Shown piece by piece: positions 57,369 to 64,000 of a stretch of DNA of 64,000 nt. The stretch is taken from the NCBI RefSeq assembly GCF_037154075.1, contig NZ_JBANRJ010000001.1:4831501-4895500 (forward strand). Direction: 5' to 3'. The position numbers were made by a program, and so were the translations under genes. Source of the stretch: Sphingobium aromaticiconvertens. GTDB taxonomy: Bacteria; Pseudomonadota; Alphaproteobacteria; Sphingomonadales; Sphingomonadaceae. Position 1 is the stretch's first letter, and the number at the start of each line of letters is the position of its first letter. The notes beneath the pieces are model-generated. The model was not told the DNA's origin and did not search any database. It worked only from the letters and a program-made list of their open reading frames with translations.

Positions 57369-58220
57369 TCAGGCGAGAGCCTTCTTCTTATCCGCCCAGA
57401 TATTCTGGTAAGACATATAGGCAAGCCCCGTTGCGATCAGCAGGAAGATGACCGTTGCCAGCCCCGCACGACGGCGGTTTTCCAGCTTCGGCTCGGCGGT
57501 CCAGGTCAGGAACGCGGATACGTCCTGTGCCATCTGGTCGACGGTCGACTTGGTGCCGTCCCCATAGGTGACCTGACCTTCGGCTGTCAGCGGCGGCGCC
57601 ATCGCCAGGTTGAGGTTCGGGAAATAGGGGTTGTAGTGCAGGCCTTCCGGTGTCTTGGAATCCGGGAACGCCTTGAGCAGTTCGGCGGGTTGTGCCTGGA
57701 AGCCGGTCAGCAGCGAATAGACATAGGCCGAACCATGATGGCGCGCCTTCGTCATCAACGACAAATCTGGCGGGATCGCATTGTTGTTCGCCGCAGCCGC
57801 CGCGACATTGTTCGCGAACGGCTTGGGGAAATGATCGGCCGGAATCGGATCGCGGCCTGCCATCTCACCGGTCTTGGGATCGACGTCAGGAGTCTTGATC
57901 GGCCACTGCTTGGCAATCGCCTTCACCTCGGCCTCATTATAGCCCAGGGCTTCAAGGTCGCGGAAAGCCACGAACTTCAGGCTGTGGCAGGCCGCGCAGA
58001 CTTCCTTGAACACCTGGAAGCCGCGCTGCAACTGTGCCTTGTCATAGGTGCCCAAAGGCCCGTCGAACGAGAAGGCGACATGTTTGGGTGCGCGGTGGAA
58101 CTCGTGCTCTACCGTCGGTTGTGGCGGATCGGTGACGAAGGCCACCGCGCCCACCAGGAAGGATACCAGCAGCCAGCCCGCGAAGAAGAGGCCGACAAGG
58201 AATGCGCCAATGCGAACCAT
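57369..58220 (-). CDS. petC: cytochrome c1 of the bc1 complex
   Basis: 283 residues. N-terminal anchor/signal FLVGLFFAGWLLVSFLVGAV, haem c site EVCAACHSLKF, axial Met region in YFPNLNLAMAPPL, C-terminal anchor LATVIFLLIATGLAYMSYQN. It passes electrons from the Rieske protein to cytochrome c. Third gene of the petABC operon; 14 bases after the cytochrome b stop. Confidence 0.95.
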   Translation of the reverse strand: MVRIGAFLVGLFFAGWLLVSFLVGAVAFVTDPPQPTVEHEFHRAPKHVAFSFDGPLGTYDKAQLQRGFQVFKEVCAACHSLKFVAFRDLEALGYNEAEVKAIAKQWPIKTPDVDPKTGEMAGRDPIPADHFPKPFANNVAAAAANNNAIPPDLSLMTKARHHGSAYVYSLLTGFQAQPAELLKAFPDSKTPEGLHYNPYFPNLNLAMAPPLTAEGQVTYGDGTKSTVDQMAQDVSAFLTWTAEPKLENRRRAGLATVIFLLIATGLAYMSYQNIWADKKKALA

Positions 58221-58234
58221 GTTTACTCTACCCC

Positions 58235-59527
58235 TTATTCGGCCGGGACAGCGGCGGTTTCGCCGTCAGTCTTGCCATATTTTGCCAGCACGGCCTCGGT
58301 GATGGAACCGGGCAACGGCAGCGGCTTTTCAAAGCGCGAGATCAGCGGAAGGATGATCAGGAAGTGGGCGAAATAATAAGCCGACGCGACCTGAGAGATC
58401 ATCACGAAAGGCTCTGCCGCCGGCGCGCCGCCGCAATAGCCCAGCACCGCTACGTCTGCGAGCAGTATCCACCAGAACTTCTTGAAGGTCGGACGATAGC
58501 GGCCCGACCGCACTGGCGAGGTATCAAGCCAGGGCAGGAAGAAGAGCAGCAGGATCGACGCGAACATCGCCAACACACCCAGCAGCTTTGCGGGGATGAA
58601 GAAGAAGTCCACCGTGAAGGCGCGCAGGATGGCGTAGAAGGGCCAGAAATACCATTCCGGCACGATGTGCGCGGGCGTCGAGAGCGGGTTCGCCTCGATA
58701 TAGTTGTCCGGGTGGCCCAGGAAGTTGGGTGCAAAGAACAGCAGGATCGCGAAAGCGATCAGGAAGATGCCCGCGCCAAAGCCGTCCTTGGCCGTGTAAT
58801 AGGGATGGAAGGGCACCGTGTCCTGCGGCCCCTGCACGTCCACGCCGGTCGGGTTCGACGAACCCGGAATGTGCAGCGCCCAGATATGCAGGATGATGAC
58901 ACCCGCAATCACGAACGGCAGCAGGAAGTGCAGCGAGAAGAAGCGATTGAGCGAGGCATTGCCGGGCGCGAAACCGCCCAGCAGCCAGGTCTGGATCGGT
59001 TCACCCACGACCGGGATCGCGCCGAACAGGCCGGTGATCACCTTCGCCCCCCAATAGGACATCTGCCCCCAGGGAAGCACATAGCCCATGAAGGCGGTTG
59101 CCATCATCAGCAGGAAGATCACGAGGCCCAGCAGCCAGACCATTTCGCGCGGCGCCTTGTAGGAGCCGAAATAGAGGCCACGGAAAATGTGGAGATAGAC
59201 GACGATGAAGAAGAAGCTCGCGCCGTTGGCGTGCGCATAACGCATCAGCCAGCCCGAGTTCACATCGCGCATCGTATGTTCAACGGTGCTGAAGGCCACA
59301 AGATCATTGGCGCCATAATGCATGGCCATGATGATACCGGTGACGATCTGGATGACGAGCGCGAGACCCGCCAATACGCCGAAGTTCCAGAAATAGTTGA
59401 GGTTGCGCGGCACCGGATAGCCAGCGCCGACCGCGTTGTAGACGAGGCGCGGAAGCGGCAGCTTCTCATCGACCCACTGCATCACGGGATGTTTGGGAGT
59501 ATAGTGCTCAGCCCAGGGAAAGCTCAT
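58235..59527 (-). CDS. petB: cytochrome b of the bc1 complex
   Basis: 430 residues, eight spans. Qo-site [15 protein letters not shown] and [20 protein letters not shown] (PEWY and cd-helix), and haem-ligand regions [40 protein letters not shown] and [26 protein letters not shown]. It holds both b haems and the quinone sites. 11 bases after the Rieske gene. Confidence 0.97.
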   Translation of the reverse strand: MSFPWAEHYTPKHPVMQWVDEKLPLPRLVYNAVGAGYPVPRNLNYFWNFGVLAGLALVIQIVTGIIMAMHYGANDLVAFSTVEHTMRDVNSGWLMRYAHANGASFFFIVVYLHIFRGLYFGSYKAPREMVWLLGLVIFLLMMATAFMGYVLPWGQMSYWGAKVITGLFGAIPVVGEPIQTWLLGGFAPGNASLNRFFSLHFLLPFVIAGVIILHIWALHIPGSSNPTGVDVQGPQDTVPFHPYYTAKDGFGAGIFLIAFAILLFFAPNFLGHPDNYIEANPLSTPAHIVPEWYFWPFYAILRAFTVDFFFIPAKLLGVLAMFASILLLFFLPWLDTSPVRSGRYRPTFKKFWWILLADVAVLGYCGGAPAAEPFVMISQVASAYYFAHFLIILPLISRFEKPLPLPGSITEAVLAKYGKTDGETAAVPAE

Positions 59528-59538
59528 CGTTTCTTACC

Positions 59539-60105
59539 TCAGCCTACGAGAATGGCGGTGTCGGAAGTGAAGCTGTACTTCGGCACTTCCAGGTTCTTGG
59601 GCGCGGGGCCTTTGCGGATGCGCGCAGCGGTGTCGTAGGACGAACCGTGGCAGGGGCAGAAATAGCCGCCATACTCACCCTTATTCTCGCCCTCGCCCGC
59701 GCCCAGCGGTACGCAGCCCAGATGAGTGCAGACACCCATCGTCACCAACCACTGGGTCTTGCCGTCGACGGTCCGTTCGGCCAGCGTCTGCGGATCGCGC
59801 AGGGTGGACACGTCGACCTTGTCGGCCTCCGCGATTTCCTTCGGCGTCAACTGACGCACGAACAGCGGCTGTGAGCGGAAAGTGGTCTTGATCGCCTGCC
59901 CCGGCTGGATCGACGACAGGTCAACCTCGGTCGAAGCCAGCGCCAGCACGTCGGCGCTGGGGTTCATCTGGTTGACCAGCGGCAGCACGACCGCGACCGC
60001 GCCAACGCCAGCGAAGCTGACTGCCGCGATATTGATGAAATCGCGGCGGCGCACGCCGTCTCCACCGGATAGATTTTCGGTGTCCGTATGTTCAACCGTC
60101 GCCAT
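59539..60105 (-). CDS. petA: Rieske iron-sulfur subunit of the bc1 complex
   Basis: 188 residues. Tat-like leader [20 protein letters not shown] followed by a membrane span, then [2Fe-2S] ligands [12 protein letters not shown] and [11 protein letters not shown]. It accepts electrons from ubiquinol and moves to cytochrome c1. First gene of the operon; the promoter must lie in 60106-60414. Confidence 0.97.
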   Translation of the reverse strand: MATVEHTDTENLSGGDGVRRRDFINIAAVSFAGVGAVAVVLPLVNQMNPSADVLALASTEVDLSSIQPGQAIKTTFRSQPLFVRQLTPKEIAEADKVDVSTLRDPQTLAERTVDGKTQWLVTMGVCTHLGCVPLGAGEGENKGEYGGYFCPCHGSSYDTAARIRKGPAPKNLEVPKYSFTSDTAILVG

Positions 60106-60414
60106 GCACCTTACCCTTGCAAGAACGTCCCTGACCCCGCCCCAGTGCCTTCACCGGCCCTGATTATCAAGGGATTTGGCGCGACCATACAAAAATGGCC
60201 CCGCTTTCCCCCCAGCGTGGTTCGCGGGCCTGATAGCCGGATGCCGCGCCCTTTGCCAACAGGCAATTTGGCAAGCCTATGACAATTTGCCACATTGCGT
60301 CAGAGCGGACAGGATCTAAGTCGGCACCAGAGTCATAATGACTTTGCCTGTTTTCTCGAAATTTCGGGCCAGCAGATGTTTTCATCTGACGCCAAATCGC
60401 TTTAAGGCGCAGCC
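60106..60414. other. petA/trmL divergent intergenic region
   Basis: 309 bases without a gene. It must hold the petABC promoter (minus) and the trmL promoter (plus). A short palindrome CGAAATTTCG lies at about 60357-60366 and TTGGCA/TTGCCA words at about 60268-60292. No named binding site or RNA was recognised. Confidence 0.5.
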
Positions 60415-60873
60415 ATGCGTATCGCCCTGTATCAGCCAGAGATTGCCGGCAATGTCGGCGCCATATTGCGGCTGGCCGCCTGTTTCGCTGTGCCGGTGGA
60501 CATCATCATGCCGACCGGCTTTGCCTTTTCCGACGCGAAGCTGAAGCGGGCAGCGATGGATTATGGCGCAGCCGCCGACGTGACCCGTCACGCCAATTTC
60601 GATGCGTTCGCCGCATTCTGCCGAGCAGAGGGGCGGCGAATCATATTGATGAGTAGCCATGCGGCGACCCGGCTGCCCGACATCGCCTTTCGTCCCGGCG
60701 ATGTCCTGTTGATGGGATCGGAAAGCGCGGGCGTGCCCGATAGCGTGCGCGACAGCGCCGACCTGCGCGTCCGTATTCCGATGGCGCCGGGCTTTCGATC
60801 CTTGAATATCGCGGTATCGACCGGCATCGCGCTGTCCGAAGCCTTGCGGCAGACTGGAGCTTACCCCGAATGA
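60415..60873 (+). CDS. trmL: tRNA (cytidine(34)-2'-O)-methyltransferase
   Basis: 152 residues, SPOUT knot. IALYQPEIAGNVGAILRLAA is the TrmL N-terminus; VLLMGSESAGVPDSVRDSAD and IPMAPGFRSLNIAVSTGIAL form the SAM-binding knot. It methylates the wobble base of leucine tRNAs. AAGGCG precedes the ATG; it overlaps hemF by 4 bases. Confidence 0.93.
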   Translation: MRIALYQPEIAGNVGAILRLAACFAVPVDIIMPTGFAFSDAKLKRAAMDYGAAADVTRHANFDAFAAFCRAEGRRIILMSSHAATRLPDIAFRPGDVLLMGSESAGVPDSVRDSADLRVRIPMAPGFRSLNIAVSTGIALSEALRQTGAYPE

Positions 60874-61736
60874 CGACCCCGGCCCCCACGATCCCGATGG
60901 ACGATCAGCAGCAGGCCGCCCGGACCTGGTTCGAATCACTGCGTGACCGCATCTGCACGCAGTTTGAGGCGATCGAACGCGAATCGAGCAGCGACGCGGT
61001 CTTTACCTATACGGCCTGGGATCGCGAGGCCGATGGCAACGCGCCGGGCGGGGGTGGGGGCGGCGTGCGCGGCGTGATGAAGGGTAAGGTCTTCGAGAAG
61101 GTCGGCGTCAATGTCTCGACCGTGGGCGGCGCGCTTTCCCCCGATTTCGCCGGAAGCATCCATGGCGCCGCGGAAGATCCGCAATTCTTCGCCACCGGCA
61201 TCAGCCTGGTCGCGCATATGGCCAATCCGCATGTGCCCGCCGTGCATATGAACACGCGCTTTCTGGTGACGACGAAACGCTGGTTCGGGGGCGGCGCCGA
61301 CCTCAACCCGCCAATTCCCTATGGTGAGGATACCGCGCATTTCCACGAAACGTTGAAGGCGGCGTGCGACGCCCATGACCCGGACCATTATCCCCGGTTC
61401 ACAAAATGGGCCGATGATTATTTCTTCATCCCCCATCGCGGCGTCCATCGCGGCGTGGGCGGCATCTTCTACGATCATCTGGAGGGGGATTTCGACGCGA
61501 ACTTCGCCTTCACACGCAGCGTCGGCGAAGCCTTTCTGGAGGCCTTCGCGCCGATCGTGCGGCGGCGGATGGCCAGCGAATGGACGCGAGAAGAGTATCA
61601 ACAGATGCTCGAATGGCGCGGCCGCTATGCCGAGTTCAATCTGGTCCATGACCGGGGCACGCTGTTCGGCCTCAAGACTGGGGGCAATATCGACGCGATC
61701 CTGATGAGCCTGCCCCCTATGGCCGCGTGGAACTGA
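60870..61736 (+). CDS. hemF: oxygen-dependent coproporphyrinogen III oxidase
   Basis: 288 residues. VNVSTVGGALSPDFAGSIHG, THE signature RWFGGGADLNPPIPY, WADDYFFIPHRGVHRGVGGI, EFNLVHDRGTLFGLKTGGNI match HemF. It carries out oxidative decarboxylation of coproporphyrinogen III to protoporphyrinogen IX in haem synthesis under aerobic conditions. The Gly-rich GGGGGG near residue 60 is usual for the family. Starts at ATGA overlap with trmL. Confidence 0.96.
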   Translation: MTTPAPTIPMDDQQQAARTWFESLRDRICTQFEAIERESSSDAVFTYTAWDREADGNAPGGGGGGVRGVMKGKVFEKVGVNVSTVGGALSPDFAGSIHGAAEDPQFFATGISLVAHMANPHVPAVHMNTRFLVTTKRWFGGGADLNPPIPYGEDTAHFHETLKAACDAHDPDHYPRFTKWADDYFFIPHRGVHRGVGGIFYDHLEGDFDANFAFTRSVGEAFLEAFAPIVRRRMASEWTREEYQQMLEWRGRYAEFNLVHDRGTLFGLKTGGNIDAILMSLPPMAAWN

Positions 61737-61743
61737 CAGCATA

Positions 61744-62328
61744 ATGGGTCTGATCCCGGTCGACAATCGCCAGATCGCAACGGTCGTCACCCATCTGGAG
61801 ATGCGTGAGCGGCCCCGGCCCGCGCCGATTCCCGCCGCGCCCTTCCGGCTGGTGCCATGGAAACGGCCTTCGCTGGACGCCTATCGCACATTGTTCCGGC
61901 GGGTGGGCGAGCCATGGCTGTGGTTTTCCCGGCTCGTCATGTCTGACGAGGCACTGGCCGCGATCATCCATGATCCGCAGGTTGCCATCTATGCCGTGAC
62001 CGATCTGGCGGGGATCGAAGTAGGGTTGCTGGAACTGGACTTTCGCAAGCTACCCGATTGCGAACTGGGTTTTTTCGGTCTGGTGCCGGAAGTGACCGGC
62101 AAAGGCGTGGGGCGCTGGTTGATGGCGCAGGCCAAGGCGCTGGCCTGGCGCAAGGACGTGACCCGCCTGTGGGTGCATACCTGCACGCTCGACGGTCCTA
62201 CAGCGCTGGGCTTCTATATCCGTTCGGGCTTCAACCCCTACCGCCGAGAGGTGGAGACGTTCGACGACCCTCGTCTGCTGGGCTATCTGCCGCGCGAGGC
62301 CGCGCCACAAATCCCGCTGCTGGGTTAA
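61744..62328 (+). CDS. GNAT-family N-acetyltransferase
   Basis: 194 residues. Acetyl-CoA motif GFFGLVPEVTGKGVGRWLMA (Q/RxxGxG/A-like) and GPTALGFYIRSGFNPYRREV at the C-terminus. Substrate unknown. It begins 7 bases after hemF and ends in a 4-base overlap with the convergent membrane protein gene. Confidence 0.88.
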   Translation: MGLIPVDNRQIATVVTHLEMRERPRPAPIPAAPFRLVPWKRPSLDAYRTLFRRVGEPWLWFSRLVMSDEALAAIIHDPQVAIYAVTDLAGIEVGLLELDFRKLPDCELGFFGLVPEVTGKGVGRWLMAQAKALAWRKDVTRLWVHTCTLDGPTALGFYIRSGFNPYRREVETFDDPRLLGYLPREAAPQIPLLG

Positions 62329-63116
62329 GCCTCCGCCTGGCGGTAGAGCCGGGCGATCATCACCAGCATGTAGAGTTGCACCACGGTCGACACCAGCGCA
62401 CCTGCGATGCTTCCGGTCAGGCGCGCTGCATCCGGCCCGGCGACAAGACCAGCCAGTGCGCCAATAACCGTCTGCGCGGCTGTGCTGACAATGGCCGATA
62501 CGATCGTCAGCAACAGCAGGAAGGCCAGTAGCCGCCAGACATGCCCACGCGTCAGCGCCCAAGCATGGCGGATCGAGTCGCGCACACCCAGCGTCCCGTC
62601 AATCACGACCGGGTTGAGCAGCACCAGCCGGACGCTGGCGAAGATCAGCGCAACACCAAAAGCCAGCGTCAACACTCCGACCAGGAACGCCGCCACCGCG
62701 GGCGAGACGAGCGTGAGGATCGCGACCAGAATCGCGCCCACCAACACGACCGCGCTAAACAGGCCGATCAGCAGCAAGGCCGTGCCCAGCAATACCGGCA
62801 GGCGCGCGATGCTGAGGCGCAGCGCTTCCCCGACGCTGATTCCCGGCCGCAACGCCAGCGCGAATAGCGTGAGCGACCCGAACCAGATGACGACAACCGT
62901 GATGAACAGCGCGGCCCAGAAGCTTGGCCCCACCGGCGGCAATGTGGTCTTCGTCTGCGTGAGCATCCATTGCGTCAGCTCGGGCGGCACCATTTCCTGA
63001 AGGATGAGGCCGGGCAGTGCCACGAACAGCAGCGCCACTGGCAGTAACAACGTGCTTTCCCGCGCAACGAAAGCGACGCTCTCTTCCCATGCCTTGCCGA
63101 TGGAGATGCTCGCCAT
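62325..63116 (-). CDS. integral membrane protein of unknown function
   Basis: 263 residues from the ATG at 63116, with about six spans ([118 protein letters not shown]). [20 protein letters not shown] is the repeat-like motif seen in YciC/glycerophosphodiester phosphodiesterase membrane-domain proteins. Divergent from lipB. Confidence 0.8.
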   Translation of the reverse strand: MASISIGKAWEESVAFVARESTLLLPVALLFVALPGLILQEMVPPELTQWMLTQTKTTLPPVGPSFWAALFITVVVIWFGSLTLFALALRPGISVGEALRLSIARLPVLLGTALLLIGLFSAVVLVGAILVAILTLVSPAVAAFLVGVLTLAFGVALIFASVRLVLLNPVVIDGTLGVRDSIRHAWALTRGHVWRLLAFLLLLTIVSAIVSTAAQTVIGALAGLVAGPDAARLTGSIAGALVSTVVQLYMLVMIARLYRQAEA

Positions 63117-63212
63117 ATCTGTGTAACCGGTCCTAAAGGCCCCGAGCGAAAAGCCCTGAGCGAAATGCAGCGCAGACTTGATCCCTCGTTTGCCCCAAGT
63201 CAAGGAAACGCC

Positions 63213-63941
63213 ATGTCGCAAGATGCTCCTGTTCCCGCCCCCAACGCCACAACCGCCTCCGCTGGCGTCGACGCCATCGAATGGCGCACGTCGGACACGC
63301 TGATCGACTACCCGCAGGCGCTGGCGGATATGGAGGCGCGTGCGGCCGCAATCGCGGCTGGCAAGGCAAGCGAGCGGGTCTGGCTGCTGGAGCATCCACC
63401 GCTCTATACGGCGGGCACCAGCGCGGATGTCGCCGAGCTGCTGGACCCACGCTTTCCCGTCCATGATGCCGGGCGCGGGGGCCGTTATACCTATCATGGG
63501 CCGGGGCAGCGCATCGGCTACCTCAATCTGGACCTGGGCGCACGGGGCAAGGACGTCCGCAATTTCGTCCATCATCTGGAAGGCTGGGTGATCGACGCGC
63601 TGGCCGATTTCGACATCGCCGCGCGACGGGCAGAGGGGCGGATCGGCATCTGGACCGACGACCGGGACGGGCGAGAGGCAAAGATCGGCGCGCTGGGCAT
63701 TCGGGTGCGGCGCTGGGTGACGCTGCACGGTTTTGCGATCAACGTCGACCCCGATCTGTCCCATTTTGGTGGCATCGTGCCGTGCGGGATCGCCGACTAT
63801 CCCGTGACCAGCATCGCCGCGCTGGGGAAAAATGCGTCGATGGCGCGGCTGGATGAAGCGCTCAAGCGCCATTTCCCCGCTTTTCTGGCCCGCCTGCGCC
63901 GCTGCCCTACAGGGGTTGAGCAATGCGAGACGCCTCGTTAG
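63213..63941 (+). CDS. lipB: lipoyl(octanoyl) transferase
   Basis: 242 residues. [60 protein letters not shown] and [16 protein letters not shown] carry the conserved Lys and catalytic Cys of LipB. It moves octanoyl from acyl carrier protein to lipoate-dependent enzymes. AAGGA precedes the ATG at 63213. The C-terminal Cys-rich tail after [15 protein letters not shown] is slightly longer than usual. Confidence 0.95.
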   Translation: MSQDAPVPAPNATTASAGVDAIEWRTSDTLIDYPQALADMEARAAAIAAGKASERVWLLEHPPLYTAGTSADVAELLDPRFPVHDAGRGGRYTYHGPGQRIGYLNLDLGARGKDVRNFVHHLEGWVIDALADFDIAARRAEGRIGIWTDDRDGREAKIGALGIRVRRWVTLHGFAINVDPDLSHFGGIVPCGIADYPVTSIAALGKNASMARLDEALKRHFPAFLARLRRCPTGVEQCETPR

Positions 63942-63983
63942 GGTCCGCCCCCAATTGATTACCCCCACGTTAAGGAGACCCGG

Positions 63984-64000
63984 ATGCGCCCAGCGCTCAA
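63984..64000 (+). CDS. start of a gene cut by the window edge
   Basis: ATG at 63984 (MRPAL) after AAGGAG; only five codons are inside the window. Not identifiable. Confidence 0.4.

Noticed and set aside
1..64000. tRNA, tmRNA and rRNA genes
   Set aside because: No tRNA-like TTCRA loop with matching acceptor stem and no rRNA segment were seen by eye; a covariance-model scan would be decisive.

Overview
The window reads as a GC-rich alphaproteobacterial chromosome, most likely a sphingomonad (Sphingobium/Sphingomonas/Novosphingobium group). This is inferred from the Rieske-cytochrome b-cytochrome c1 operon, aerobic HemF, several TonB receptors, and dense short-chain dehydrogenase, CaiB and P450 catabolic genes with typical sphingomonad codon use. 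No rRNA, tRNA or CRISPR array was seen. The window has four blocks.

(1) 1-17.7 kb: part of a lambda-like tailed prophage, mostly on the minus strand. The repressor region near 16 kb has a CI-like S24 repressor (+) diverging from a small Cro-like protein. Replication genes follow: a replisome organiser-like protein, an iteron-like repeat array, an HNH endonuclease, a helicase and a Toprim primase. Next come small genes, a NusG-like protein, Nu1/GpA-type terminase subunits, gpW, the portal, a prohead protease-capsid fusion, and head-tail and tail genes running off the left edge. A RelE/HigB-type toxin-antitoxin pair sits in reverse orientation inside it, and a MerR-DUF433 antitoxin lies at its right end. 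No integrase is visible.

(2) 17,698-19,220: an IS3-family insertion sequence. Its two ends fall exactly where a DUF5615 toxin gene (left) and a tandem CaiB CoA-transferase gene (right) break off, with no target duplication. This points to an IS-mediated deletion joining prophage to catabolic island.

(3) 19.2-48.9 kb: a catabolic island with two apparent regulons. The first (19-29 kb) has a TetR regulator, a secreted carboxylesterase, a PQQ/haem alcohol dehydrogenase, two PaaG-like hydratase/isomerases, a flavin reductase-like protein, a CitE-like lyase and the truncated CaiB. Five sites of the form TGCA-N6-TGCA precede its transcription units. The second (29-49 kb) has an IclR regulator, acyl-CoA ligase, CaiB, dienelactone hydrolase, phosphotransferase, amidohydrolase, SCP2-thiolase/DUF35 pair, P450, MFS transporter, aldehyde dehydrogenase, two SDRs, an MDR reductase, a phosphatase and a TonB receptor. 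Six sites resembling ATTCRYTATTTCGAMAT precede its units. Together they suggest hydrolysis of an ester, oxidation of the alcohol to an acid, CoA activation and side-chain or ring cleavage. The substrate cannot be named from sequence.

(4) 48.9-64 kb: a cobalamin riboswitch and BtuB-like receptor; a PepSY-DUF2271-DUF4198-ApbE operon that looks like an extracytoplasmic flavinylated redox system, diverging from a cation efflux gene across a Fur-like box; then housekeeping genes (DUF488, apt, petABC, trmL, hemF, GNAT, a membrane protein, lipB). The most rewarding items are the two operator sets, the flavinylation operon, the 22-bp inverted repeat in the small terminase gene, the HNH gene that repeats the helicase N-terminus, and the IS-bounded deletion.
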